From NCBI GenBank assembly GCA_017395635.1, contig JAFQOE010000047.1, positions 1 through 64,000 on the forward strand: a stretch of 64,000 nt of DNA, given 5' to 3'. Under the pieces are notes generated by a model. The model made no database searches, was not told where the DNA came from, and worked only from the letters and a program-made list of their open reading frames with translations. Made by a program: the position numbers and the translations under genes. Shown here piece after piece: positions 33,736 to 42,723 of this stretch (the stretch's first letter is position 1; each line of letters begins with the position of its first letter). The stretch is from Lachnospiraceae bacterium (GTDB taxonomy: Bacteria > Bacillota > Clostridia > Lachnospirales > Lachnospiraceae).

Positions 33736-34365
33736 CTACTGTTGTAGCTTACACACTACAATCTTATGGGTATCAATGGAAAATAATGCCTGCACAGCCT
33801 CTTTAATCCGAAGAGATGTCTTTGAATCATCACCGCCTTCACAAACCACCACCACTCCTTCAATATCCGGATATCGTTCTTGAATGATAATAGGACTGGT
33901 ATCGCCATCTACATCAATTAATACTGTTTGTGAATCACTTTGTATTGTGGATATTTCTGACTCCTTCCCATCCTCCTTCACAACTTCCGAGCTGCTTTCA
34001 TAAGGTTGATTCTTGTCTAATATTTTTTCTCCACTATCCTCCAAAGTAATCATTACATGAACCTTCCCTGCACCCTCCATACCTTCAATGGTTTGTTCTA
34101 GCTTATTCTCTAACATTGAAATATATTCATCATTTTTCACATTTTGTTTTATTTCTTCTGTTTCCGTACTATTTGTATTAGTAGTCAGAGTATTCTTATC
34201 TGAAGTAATCGATGATACCGGAGTTGCCACTAACAAAAAAAACACTCCTAACAAAAAGAGAATTGCAATCTTTTCCTTTTTTTCTTTTGATACTTTTATA
34301 ACTGGAAATCTCTCGCTCCATTTTTCCATTATTTTTGTTTTCTGCTCATCCATACCCATAAACAA
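33736..34365 (-). CDS. spoIIIAG: SpoIIIAG, ring-forming sporulation protein
   Basis: 209 aa. A TTG start at 34365 fits best because AGGAGG lies 6 bp upstream; the in-frame ATG is 12 bp away from it. One membrane segment (about 30-50) and a C-terminal ring-building domain with the insert typical of SpoIIIAG (about 75-209). It overlaps the spoIIIAF stop by 20 bp, indicating translational coupling. Confidence 0.92.
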   Translation of the reverse strand: MFMGMDEQKTKIMEKWSERFPVIKVSKEKKEKIAILFLLGVFFLLVATPVSSITSDKNTLTTNTNSTETEEIKQNVKNDEYISMLENKLEQTIEGMEGAGKVHVMITLEDSGEKILDKNQPYESSSEVVKEDGKESEISTIQSDSQTVLIDVDGDTSPIIIQERYPDIEGVVVVCEGGDDSKTSLRIKEAVQALFSIDTHKIVVCKLQQ

Positions 34366-34810
34366 TTTTTACCTCCTCACCAAAAAGACGATGCAAATAC
34401 ACCTCTATCTGTTCTAAATTATCTATTGCACTTACAAATGAAAGACGAATTTCACGAACACTTCCATCATTTTCTGCCTTTACTTTAATTTCGTCCACAT
34501 TATAACCACTTTCCTTTAAGGATGCAGTAAGCTGAAGAGCAACTGATTCTTCATACATAGCAATATGATTTTCCGACATATTTTCCTGCATTCTTTCCAT
34601 TTTTAAGAAATTCTCCAAATAAGAAACATAAACTTTGCTATCCAGATTAAAAAAGCTCATAATCGGATGAACCATTACCAAAATAAATAATAGACCAACT
34701 ACCAAACTAATATGTTTCATATAACTTTTGTTAGGACTCAACATCAATATTACAGATGCTAAAATGGTAAAGAGTAATCCACTTTTTACCCACGACATAA
34801 TTCCTTCCAT
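34346..34810 (-). CDS. spoIIIAF: SpoIIIAF, sporulation membrane protein
   Basis: 154 aa from the ATG at 34810 (AGGAAG 7 bp upstream). Two N-terminal membrane helices (about 8-58) followed by a soluble domain with the family ending (YLHRLFGEEVKIVYGYG). Required for engulfment-stage channel assembly. Its 3' end overlaps spoIIIAG. Confidence 0.92.
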   Translation of the reverse strand: MEGIMSWVKSGLLFTILASVILMLSPNKSYMKHISLVVGLLFILVMVHPIMSFFNLDSKVYVSYLENFLKMERMQENMSENHIAMYEESVALQLTASLKESGYNVDEIKVKAENDGSVREIRLSFVSAIDNLEQIEVYLHRLFGEEVKIVYGYG

Positions 34811-34821
34811 CAAGACACTTC

Positions 34822-36024
34822 CTATCCCACATATAAGCGAATGTTTGTTGTCATAATTACAATTGCAATGGATAATACAGATAAAACCATCGACGTTGTC
34901 GTTGCACGAAGCAAAATCCCTGTACTATCAGCCGCACCTTGAATCCCCTTTAAGATTCTTTCATCACTAATCGGCTGCACCATCGCAAGAATCACCTTAT
35001 AAACCACATAAAAACATACTATCTCCAACAATGGAATGGTTCCCATTACTAATAAAATCACTACAACTGTTATTCCAACACTATTCTTAATTAATACTCC
35101 GGCACCAACTAATATTGTACTAAGACCGGAGAGGGCAGAACCACCCGGAACAACCGAAAGCCCTTTTTGTAACATATTATATTTTGCATTGTCATAAACA
35201 GGGACCAATATGCTCTTCATAACATTTAAACCGATTAATCCTGTTACAATCCCCTTTAAAGAAAACTGTAATCCTTGTTTGATAAGACCCGCTAACTTTG
35301 AAAAGCGGTCCACTGTACTAATCTGATTTAACAATACAATCAAAAAATAGATTTGAACGCCCGGTAACACAATTCCAAGCAAGAATTTTTCTATTACAGA
35401 AAGCATTCCTAAAAACATCGTGTTTACCATATGGGAAGTTGTCAATCCACTGCACAACATAAGGGACATATAAAGTGCCGGCAAAAGACAGGTGATGAGC
35501 TCATTTATATAATAAATGGTTTCTTTTGCCAACTCAAAAACCAATGAAAAGGACTGCAACAATAATACTGCAATCATTATGTATGTAACAAAAAAACCCT
35601 GTTCCCCCACATAGCTAAACTTATAAATCGAAGAATATGTGTTAAATATGGCTGCTATTATCACTAGCAGTATTAACTTTATAATTAACCGGCTATTTTC
35701 TTTTATTTCAAGTGTTATATTCTCATAAAGCTGTAATATCGTTTCCTGAATCGCTTCATCTATCTTTCCTTCCATCATCAAAGAAAAAATGTCTTCAAAT
35801 GAAATTTCATCAGATTTCCCATATTTACGGTTAATTGACTGTAGTTCTTTTTCCAAATTTCCTATATCTATATTTTCATAGAAACTATCATAATAAGAAT
35901 CTAACAAATCATCATTCTCTATTAAGCTTTCCTCTTCACTTGCAATAACATACTTTTTATAAGTACACAAAAAAATAAGCCCGGCAACCAGAACCAGATA
36001 ATAAATCATTTTCTTCTTATTCAT
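34822..36024 (-). CDS. spoIIIAE: SpoIIIAE, polytopic sporulation membrane protein
   Basis: 400 aa from 36024, where AAGGAGG ends 5 bp before the ATG. Signal-like N-terminus, an extracytoplasmic acidic stretch (about 25-95), then about eight membrane helices. It is thought to form the membrane pore or export core of the mother-cell complex. An 80-bp spacer with a short dispersed repeat separates it from spoIIIAD. Confidence 0.93.
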   Translation of the reverse strand: MNKKKMIYYLVLVAGLIFLCTYKKYVIASEEESLIENDDLLDSYYDSFYENIDIGNLEKELQSINRKYGKSDEISFEDIFSLMMEGKIDEAIQETILQLYENITLEIKENSRLIIKLILLVIIAAIFNTYSSIYKFSYVGEQGFFVTYIMIAVLLLQSFSLVFELAKETIYYINELITCLLPALYMSLMLCSGLTTSHMVNTMFLGMLSVIEKFLLGIVLPGVQIYFLIVLLNQISTVDRFSKLAGLIKQGLQFSLKGIVTGLIGLNVMKSILVPVYDNAKYNMLQKGLSVVPGGSALSGLSTILVGAGVLIKNSVGITVVVILLVMGTIPLLEIVCFYVVYKVILAMVQPISDERILKGIQGAADSTGILLRATTTSMVLSVLSIAIVIMTTNIRLYVG

Positions 36025-36052
36025 CTCCTCCTCCTTCCACACAAACTCATAT

Positions 36053-36100
36053 TAGGCAATTGCGAAACTCTCAAAAACTGTCATTGCCTTGTGCAAGTTT
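36053..36100 (-). repeat. short dispersed repeat, copy A (spoIIIAE-spoIIIAD gap)
   Basis: The minus-strand block GAGTTTCGCAATTGCCTAA closely matches GAGTTTCGCAAACGCCTAA in the leuB-ilvD gap. In this copy AGGCAAT and ATTGCCT can pair as a 7-bp stem. It lies inside an operon, so it is not a complete terminator. Confidence 0.4.
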
Positions 36101-36123
36101 AACAATTATCTAAAACCCATATA

Positions 36124-36507
36124 CTACAATACAGATGTCACTGTATCTACAATAGCTAATAATATCGGCATACTCATTACTAGCATTGTAAGCTTTCCCC
36201 CTATCTCAATCTGACTTGCAACAGATAGAAAACCGGATTCTTTACAAAGGTTGGACGCAAATTCACAAAGATACGAAATACCAACTATCTTAATTAAAAT
36301 TTCAAAATAACCAGATTCCAATCCAATATCAGTCATGACATCATCCAAAAAATCCATTACAAAGCTTAGTCGATTGATAATATAAAATAATACAAATATG
36401 CTTAAGCCTACGGATATATACACCCAAAATGGACTTCCAAGTCCTTTTAACTTAATAGCCAATAAGACTCCGACTAATACCCCACATATAATTTGGAAAA
36501 AGCTCAT
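36124..36507 (-). CDS. spoIIIAD: SpoIIIAD, sporulation membrane protein
   Basis: 127 aa with four predicted membrane helices, AGGAGG 5 bp before the ATG. Matches the family in size and in the SGYFEILIKIVGISYLCEFA-like segment near the middle. Part of the mother-cell membrane complex. Confidence 0.92.
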   Translation of the reverse strand: MSFFQIICGVLVGVLLAIKLKGLGSPFWVYISVGLSIFVLFYIINRLSFVMDFLDDVMTDIGLESGYFEILIKIVGISYLCEFASNLCKESGFLSVASQIEIGGKLTMLVMSMPILLAIVDTVTSVL

Positions 36508-36516
36508 GAAAACCTC

Positions 36517-36711
36517 CTATACACCAAACAATTTCTGCATTGTTGCAAACAAATCCACAAAGTATGGGAGTAACCATGTAAGTACAACTACAATACCTGC
36601 TAATGTTACAAAAAATGCCTGATCCTCTCTTCCGGCATGCTTTAATACTTGGTTCAGCAAAGCAATTACAATTCCTAATGCTGCTATTTTCATTATTATT
36701 TCAACGGACAC
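36517..36711 (-). CDS. spoIIIAC: SpoIIIAC, small sporulation membrane protein
   Basis: About 64 aa. I prefer the GTG at 36711, 8 bp after AGGAG, giving the family-like start SVEIIMKIAALGIV; the GTG at 36720 overlaps the ribosome site itself. Two membrane helices. Nine bp separate it from spoIIIAD. Confidence 0.88.
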   Translation of the reverse strand: MSVEIIMKIAALGIVIALLNQVLKHAGREDQAFFVTLAGIVVVLTWLLPYFVDLFATMQKLFGV

Positions 36712-36738
36712 ACTCAACACTCCTCATCCTTTTACGTT

Positions 36739-37266
36739 CTATAGTAACAATATCAATGTCATAGCTCCACAAAACAGACTCAAAGTAACCGTTACCTTCT
36801 TTTTTTGTCCCAAGTCTTTTTCTAATACCGTTCGATTTCCTTCTAAATGTAACACAGCATAATCAATCGCTTTGAGCTGTGACGAAACATCTTCACTACC
36901 AAGCTTGTCCGCCAGTTCTTTTAATGGTTCTACATCCTCTTTCTCCAAAGCGGAATGTTTATGTAGGTTTTCAACTCCCTCTTTCCACACATCAGAAAAG
37001 GTTATTTCCTCCTTTTCTTCTAATGTATTAACCATATCAAACAACCATGTAGAAAAAGGCTCCTTTGCACTCTTTGCAAGCTTAGCAAAACTTTCCGGTA
37101 ACGGATTATACATATATTGAATTTCACTTTTTAACTGTATCAAAAGACTGTACAGTTTGCGTAATTCCTGTTTCCTTAATTCCATGGTCTGATTCATACT
37201 AACTGCAAAATATCCTGTCGCTCCCATTATGCAAATCGCACCTGCCAGCTTGAAATATATACCCAT
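36739..37266 (-). CDS. spoIIIAB: SpoIIIAB, sporulation protein with GspF-like fold
   Basis: 175 aa. N-terminal membrane helix (about 3-22), a helical cytoplasmic domain (about 25-150), and a C-terminal hydrophobic tail (TLSLFCGAMTLILLL). Related to type II secretion GspF-type proteins. The ATG lies right after the spoIIIAA stop, so translation is coupled. Confidence 0.92.
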   Translation of the reverse strand: MGIYFKLAGAICIMGATGYFAVSMNQTMELRKQELRKLYSLLIQLKSEIQYMYNPLPESFAKLAKSAKEPFSTWLFDMVNTLEEKEEITFSDVWKEGVENLHKHSALEKEDVEPLKELADKLGSEDVSSQLKAIDYAVLHLEGNRTVLEKDLGQKKKVTVTLSLFCGAMTLILLL

Positions 37267-37268
37267 TA

Positions 37269-38225
37269 TTACATCACTCCTGTATACAAAACATTTCCAA
37301 GTTCGTCCAATACATTCCGTACCTTCCCAGGTCCTTCCATTCCATCCAACACAATATAACGTTTAAACATCTTATCTTCTATCATTTTACTTAACACCGG
37401 CTTATTATGTACATCAGCAACCGATGAACCATGCACCGTTGCCAGTATGCGACAACCACAATTCATTACATATTCCAACGCATCAATATCTTCTCTCTTT
37501 CCAAGCTCATCTACTGCAATCAAAACCGGCGACATACTGCGTATCATCATAAGCATTCCTTCCGCCTTTGGACAACAATCTAATACATCTGTCCGTATAC
37601 CAACATCATTTTGTGGCACACCTCGATAACAGGCAGCAATTTCAGAACGCTCGTCCACCACCCCCACCGTAATTCCAGGGTACTCCCTATATCCATCTGA
37701 TATTAAACGAATCATATCCCTTATCAACGTAGTTTTTCCACACCCCGGAGGTGATATAACTAAAGTATGACAAATCTGTTGATTCACATACAAATATGGC
37801 AAAATACTCGCACCACATCCTATCACTTCATGTGACATACGGATATTGATAAAGGAAATGTGTTTTATGCTTTTTACTTTCTCCTGCTCTAATATCACTT
37901 TTCCCGCAAGTCCAATTCTATGTCCACCTTGCACTGTAATAAACCCTTGACGAATCTCATCTTCATAAGCATATAACGAAAAACTGCTGATGTACTCTAA
38001 CGTTTCTTTCAAATCAATCGCGTTTACGATATATGCATTCTGTCTATCCCGTTCCAAACCACCATGCTCGGACAAAAAGTATTCCTTACCTCCATAAATG
38101 ATAATAAAAGGCGAATGAATCCGAAGTCTTAATTCCTGCAACCACTCATAATGAATATTGGCAGCGGTTAAAATCTTTCTTAATTTTGCTGATAATATTT
38201 TAAAGATTTCTTCTTGTTTTGTCAT
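37269..38225 (-). CDS. spoIIIAA: SpoIIIAA, ATPase of the spoIIIA complex
   Basis: 318 aa from 38225 (GAGGGA upstream); the frame is open 126 bp further, but that part has no site and no family similarity. Secretion-ATPase-like domain with Walker A SPPGCGKTTLIRD (about 155-167) and Walker B-like VLIAVDELGKRED. It powers the SpoIIIA-SpoIIQ channel that supports late forespore gene expression. First gene of the operon. Confidence 0.93.
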   Translation of the reverse strand: MTKQEEIFKILSAKLRKILTAANIHYEWLQELRLRIHSPFIIIYGGKEYFLSEHGGLERDRQNAYIVNAIDLKETLEYISSFSLYAYEDEIRQGFITVQGGHRIGLAGKVILEQEKVKSIKHISFINIRMSHEVIGCGASILPYLYVNQQICHTLVISPPGCGKTTLIRDMIRLISDGYREYPGITVGVVDERSEIAACYRGVPQNDVGIRTDVLDCCPKAEGMLMMIRSMSPVLIAVDELGKREDIDALEYVMNCGCRILATVHGSSVADVHNKPVLSKMIEDKMFKRYIVLDGMEGPGKVRNVLDELGNVLYTGVM

Positions 38226-38309
38226 AATTCCCTCACATCCTGCCCTAAAACAAACGGAACATAATCGTCTATTCAGTACCTTTTTACTTACACATACTCT
38301 TATAGTTTT

Positions 38310-38338
38310 AATATATGTTGTCCTACAAAAAATATGAC
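38310..38338 (-). promoter_or_regulatory. sigma-E-type promoter of the spoIIIA operon
   Basis: On the minus strand GTCATATT (38331-38338) and CATATATT (38310-38317) are separated by 13 bp, close to the sigma-E consensus of ATATT and CATACAAT with 13-15 bp. It lies 85 bp before spoIIIAA, which is known to be sigma-E-controlled in Bacillus. Confidence 0.7.
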
Positions 38339-38375
38339 TATAGAATATCACTATAAAGGAAGAAAGAGCCCAAAA

Positions 38376-38403
38376 AAGCCGCGGAAGCTAGCTTCCACGG
38401 CTT
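38376..38403 (-). terminator. terminator of efp
   Basis: AAGCCGTGGAAGC pairs with GCTTCCGCGGCTT around a two-base loop on the minus strand, then a T-run. It lies 34 bp beyond the efp stop. Confidence 0.92.
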
Positions 38404-38436
38404 ATATATTCTTTCATTCTATTATGCACTTCAAAA

Positions 38437-39000
38437 TTACGCTCTTGATAAGTATTCTCCTGTACGTGTATCAATCATAATCTTATCACCCTGATTAACG
38501 AATAAAGGTACCTGAAGAGTTGCACCTGTCTCAACTGTACAAGGCTTTGTAGCACCAGTAGCAGTATTACCCTTAACACCTGGCTCACACTCTGTAACCT
38601 CTAATACAACGTTAATTTCCGGCTCAATTGCAAATACGTTACCTGAATGAGAAACAACCTTAACCGTCTCATTCTCTTTAACAAACTTCAATGAATCGCC
38701 AACAACATCTGCACCTAATCCAATCTGGTCATATGTCTCATTATCCATGAAGTAGAATAAACCACCATCTTCATATAGGTACTGCATATTCTTACGATCA
38801 ATATGAGCAGTTTCAAACTTCTCAGTTGGACGGAAACTGTTCTCAATCACGCCACCATTCACAATGTTCTTTAACTTTGTACGCACAAATGCTGCACCCT
38901 TACCAGGTTTTACATGCTGAAATTCAATAACCTGACAAATCTTTCCATCATATTCGATTGTTACACCATTTCTAAAATCGCCTGCTGTAATTGTTGCCAT
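38437..39000 (-). CDS. efp: translation elongation factor P
   Basis: 187 aa, normal length. EF-P relieves ribosomes stalled at proline runs. Three domains in order; the loop [13 protein letters not shown] (about 31-43) carries the residue that is modified in some bacteria. AAGGAGG precedes the ATG. It is transcribed alone, with its own terminator. Confidence 0.96.
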   Translation of the reverse strand: MATITAGDFRNGVTIEYDGKICQVIEFQHVKPGKGAAFVRTKLKNIVNGGVIENSFRPTEKFETAHIDRKNMQYLYEDGGLFYFMDNETYDQIGLGADVVGDSLKFVKENETVKVVSHSGNVFAIEPEINVVLEVTECEPGVKGNTATGATKPCTVETGATLQVPLFVNQGDKIMIDTRTGEYLSRA

Positions 39001-39136
39001 TATAATAATCCTCCTTAAAATGAATCACATATCATATGTACTTATCCTATCTTTGACATAAGCACTCAATTAATAGGATTATACATTATATCGAAATGTA
39101 TTTCAACACAAAATTTGCCAATAACCCAATTCCGAA

Positions 39137-39158
39137 AACTGAATGCATACATTCAGTT
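39137..39158 (-). terminator. terminator of the VKGEL-repeat gene
   Basis: AACTGAATG and CATTCAGTT form a perfect 9-bp stem with a 4-nt loop, followed by T's on the minus strand, 10 bp after the stop codon. Confidence 0.75.
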
Positions 39159-39167
39159 CACGACATA

Positions 39168-39833
39168 TTAGTTGATAGATTGGTCCCTAATCAATTTGAC
39201 CACTTCTTCTTCTCGTCCACTCTCTTCATTGTATGCAGAGGCTACTACAATCATAGTAACTCCCAATTCCAATGCAGCTTCCATTTTCTCAATAAAACCA
39301 CTGGAAATCTCTGAGTCTCTTGTAACCAGATAGCGAATATCATAATCTTTCAATGTAACATAATTCATCATTCTGGAAAAAGGACCTTTCATTCCAATCA
39401 AATGTTTTCCTGCAATTCCTAATTCCTCACACGCATTAATAATTTTGCTATTAGGCAGAACTCGAGAATATATTCTTTCTTTGTAATCCTTTAGTTTCGT
39501 ATACTCGTATATTTCCAAAGCACCTGTTGTAGTTAATATATTTCCCTTTGTTTCCTGTAAATATTCCACAGCCGCTTTAATATTTTCTACAATAATAATA
39601 CGCTCTCCGTTATTATTTTCCTCTAATTCTCCCTTAACGGATATTTCCCCACGTGTCGCCAATTCTTGGATTGCTGCCAATTCTCCTTTGACTGCAAGCT
39701 CTCCTTTGACAGACAATTCTCCTTTCACAGATAAACCGGTTCTTGGTATAGCAAGCTCATCATTCTTGCGCACTACCATTTCTTTCTTTTCGTCATCGTT
39801 CATTTTATCTATATTATTATTTTTTTCTTCCAT
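39168..39833 (-). CDS. VKGEL-repeat protein with CbiJ/CobK-like C-terminal half
   Basis: 221 aa from 39833 (AGGAGG 6 bp upstream). Residues about 30-72 hold five or six degenerate copies of the six-residue unit S/A-VKGEL. Residues about 85-215 resemble the C-terminal half of precorrin-6A reductase: ILTTTGALEIYEYTKLKDYK, RVLPNS, GMKGPFSRMMNY, YLVTRDSEISSGF. The N-terminal half of a normal CbiJ (about 250 aa) is missing and the repeats take its place. No cobalamin gene is nearby. Either it is a domesticated fragment with another role or an odd reductase; I cannot tell. It has its own terminator. Confidence 0.65.
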   Translation of the reverse strand: MEEKNNNIDKMNDDEKKEMVVRKNDELAIPRTGLSVKGELSVKGELAVKGELAAIQELATRGEISVKGELEENNNGERIIIVENIKAAVEYLQETKGNILTTTGALEIYEYTKLKDYKERIYSRVLPNSKIINACEELGIAGKHLIGMKGPFSRMMNYVTLKDYDIRYLVTRDSEISSGFIEKMEAALELGVTMIVVASAYNEESGREEEVVKLIRDQSIN

Positions 39834-39908
39834 TATAAACCTCCTAACACAATTCAATATCCTTTACTTTATTCATTATACACCTTTTATAAACAGGATA
39901 AAAGAAAA

Positions 39909-39948
39909 AAGTGGTTTATTCGATTGGATAATCAGAACAAAACCACTT
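39909..39948 (-). terminator. terminator of asd
   Basis: AAGTGGTTT pairs with AAACCACTT across a 22-bp loop on the minus strand, followed by six T. It lies 57 bp beyond the asd stop. Confidence 0.8.
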
Positions 39949-40004
39949 ATCTTCCTAATTACGATATACAATTAAATTGCATTTAAGATTATAACAAAAA
40001 CATA

Positions 40005-41096
40005 TTATTTCTTTGTAATATACCCCTGAGCCTTTAATAATTCTGCACAAAGAACAGCACCACCTGCTGCACCACGTACTGTATTATGAGAAAGTCCAAC
40101 GAACTTCCAATCATATACACTATCCTCACGGATACGTCCTACAGAAACACCCATTCCATTCTCATAATCTACATCTAACTGAACCTGTGGGCGATTATCT
40201 TCTTCCATATACCGGATGAACTGCTTTGGAGCACTTGGTAATTCTAATTCCTGAGGAACTCCCTTGTACTCTACTAACTTCTGAATCAACTGCTCCTTTG
40301 TAGGCTGTTTTTTGAACTTAACAAATACCGCAGCTGTGTGACCATTCAACACTGGTACACGAATACACTGACATGTGATAACAGGACCATCAGCAGGAAC
40401 AATTTCACCCTTCTCTTCGTCAATATGACCCCAGATACGAAGTGGCTCCTTTTCTGATTTCTCTTCCTCACCACCGATAAATGGGATAATATTCTCAACC
40501 ATTTCCGGCCAATCCTTAAATGTCTTACCTGCGCCAGAAATTGCCTGATATGTAGTAGCCACTACCTCATATGGCTCAAACTCCTTCCAAGCTGTAAGAA
40601 CCGGTGCATAGCTCTGAATAGAACAGTTAGGCTTAACCGCTACGAAACCACGTGTAGTACCAAGACGCTTCTTCTGGAACTCGATTACATTCATATGATC
40701 CGGATTAATCTCAGGTACCACCATAGGAACATCCGGTGTCCATCTATGTGCTGAGTTATTAGAAACTACCGGAGTCTCTGTCTTAGCATAAGCATCTTCA
40801 ATTGCTTTAATCTCATCCTTAGACATATCAACTGCACTGAATACAAAATCAACTGTGCTAGCTACTTCTTCTACTTCATTAACATTATGTACAATGATAT
40901 TCTTAACGGATTCCGGCATCGGAGTAGACATTTTCCATCTATCTCCTACAGCTTCTGCATAAGTCTTACCTGCACTTCTTGGGCTTGCTGCAATTGTTGT
41001 TACCTCAAACCATGGATGATTTTCCAATAATGCAATAAATCTCTGTCCTACCATACCTGTACCGCCAAGGATACCTACTTTTAACTTTTCACTCAT
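40005..41096 (-). CDS. asd: aspartate-semialdehyde dehydrogenase
   Basis: 363 aa from 41096 (GAGGAG 7 bp upstream). Reduces aspartyl phosphate to aspartate semialdehyde for lysine, threonine, methionine and cell-wall diaminopimelate. NADP-binding GILGGTGMVGQRF near the N-terminus, catalytic Cys in KPNCSIQSY (about 150), and a GHTAAVFVKF segment. This is the longer form also found in archaea and yeast. Monocistronic, with its own terminator. Confidence 0.94.
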   Translation of the reverse strand: MSEKLKVGILGGTGMVGQRFIALLENHPWFEVTTIAASPRSAGKTYAEAVGDRWKMSTPMPESVKNIIVHNVNEVEEVASTVDFVFSAVDMSKDEIKAIEDAYAKTETPVVSNNSAHRWTPDVPMVVPEINPDHMNVIEFQKKRLGTTRGFVAVKPNCSIQSYAPVLTAWKEFEPYEVVATTYQAISGAGKTFKDWPEMVENIIPFIGGEEEKSEKEPLRIWGHIDEEKGEIVPADGPVITCQCIRVPVLNGHTAAVFVKFKKQPTKEQLIQKLVEYKGVPQELELPSAPKQFIRYMEEDNRPQVQLDVDYENGMGVSVGRIREDSVYDWKFVGLSHNTVRGAAGGAVLCAELLKAQGYITKK

Positions 41097-41299
41097 TGTA
41101 AAACTCCTCTTATTGTTACTTATTTGCAAAGTATATATATTTCTTTGCTCATTCGGTAAAGAAACATTCTCTTACCTTAAAATCTACATAATAATACTCT
41201 AAACTTTTTCATTTAGCAAGTTATTTGCAAAAAATTTTTCTTTTTCATCATGAAAAGTTTTCATCTAATCCAGCATCATTCAAATTGCTTTATTTTATC

Positions 41300-42718
41300 T
41301 TATCCCTTCACAGCAACCACAAACTCTACTCCATTCTCTACATTTTGTACAAAATAGTATCCTTCATGTGACTCTATAATCTCACGCACAATTGCAAGTC
41401 CAACTCCATACCCCTGTTTACCCCTGGTTCGTACTTTATCCACTTTACTAAAAGGCTCCCAAAGAGATATAATCTCAGATTCATCAATATAACTTCCCGA
41501 ATTAAATACACGAATTTCATAAAAATCTTCGTTTCTTTCACCCGTTATCGTAATGATCATGTCTTCTTGCGAACCATGAATCATGGCATTTCGAATCAAA
41601 TTATAAATAGCTCTTTCTAATAAAGTATAATCTGCAAATATCGTATCTGATATTGTATAATACTCTTTATAAGTAATTGGGCGCTCCAACTTTTCTTCTT
41701 CAACACGATTTCGCAACTTACTAAAAAGACTTTTCACATCAAATTCAGTCTTATTCAAATCTTCTGTTTTTTGCTCCATCTTAGATAATGTTAGCATTTC
41801 TTTCACCAAAAGATCAATGCGAGCACTTTCATTCGAAATAATATCACAATACTCCAACGCTTTTTCCGGATTCTTAGAAAGTATATTTTTCAAACGATCA
41901 GAATATCCCATAATGACTGCCACAGGAGATTTAATCTCATGAGACAGATTCCTTACTAATCGTTTACGACCTTCTATATCTTCCTGTAATTGAGACATAT
42001 TCGCTTCTAGTTGTTCTGACATTTTATTAATGGATATTCCCAATTGTCCGATTTCATCTTCGCTCTGTACTTCCACTTTGGCATCAAACTCCAGATTGGA
42101 AATACATTCTGCTGTTGTTGTCATTTTTCGAATCGGAACCACCAAATAATGACTTAAGCGATATACAACAATCCACCCTGATAATATGATAAATATTCCA
42201 ACCGTCAAATCAAAAATAATAGCTGAATACATTGCATTCTGTAAGCTTTGATAATTTCTTGACATTACAACATAAAAGTCCTCACCAATTTTTTGAATCA
42301 TAATTAACTGAATTGTTTTTTTGTTATTTTTCCGTTGTCTATTTCTGGTTAAAAATACTTTTTCTCCCTTATCAATTTTATCAAAAGAAGAATCAAACAA
42401 TTCCATAGACATTTTCCAATAATCACTATTCGGATTTAATAACGCTCTTGTAGAATGAAGAACCTTTTTCTCACGATCGATAATCGTAACCTTCACACCA
42501 TACATAGAATCAAACTCATCAATAGCATCCTCAAAAGGTTGTTCACTGCTTACTTTCATTTGTTCCAAAGAATCTCCTAAATCTGACATTTGATCACGAT
42601 AGAATAAAGTTGAAAATGGTGCCATAAAAAAATAAGTCAGAATAACATTAATCAATACAAATGCTACAATCAACAAAGTTCCGATCCAGCAAATCTTTTT
42701 TTCTAATGATTTCTTCAT
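41300..42718 (-). CDS. two-component sensor histidine kinase
   Basis: 472 aa. Membrane helix about 9-35, extracytoplasmic sensor domain about 36-160, second helix about 168-192, HAMP about 192-245, HisKA with phospho-acceptor His in LSHEIKSPVAV (about 258), and HATPase_c with N-box IYNLIRNAMIHG and G-box GYGVGLAIV. The ligand is unknown. It lies 5 bp after its response regulator. Confidence 0.93.
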   Translation of the reverse strand: MKKSLEKKICWIGTLLIVAFVLINVILTYFFMAPFSTLFYRDQMSDLGDSLEQMKVSSEQPFEDAIDEFDSMYGVKVTIIDREKKVLHSTRALLNPNSDYWKMSMELFDSSFDKIDKGEKVFLTRNRQRKNNKKTIQLIMIQKIGEDFYVVMSRNYQSLQNAMYSAIIFDLTVGIFIILSGWIVVYRLSHYLVVPIRKMTTTAECISNLEFDAKVEVQSEDEIGQLGISINKMSEQLEANMSQLQEDIEGRKRLVRNLSHEIKSPVAVIMGYSDRLKNILSKNPEKALEYCDIISNESARIDLLVKEMLTLSKMEQKTEDLNKTEFDVKSLFSKLRNRVEEEKLERPITYKEYYTISDTIFADYTLLERAIYNLIRNAMIHGSQEDMIITITGERNEDFYEIRVFNSGSYIDESEIISLWEPFSKVDKVRTRGKQGYGVGLAIVREIIESHEGYYFVQNVENGVEFVVAVKG

Positions 42719-42723
42719 ATCCT

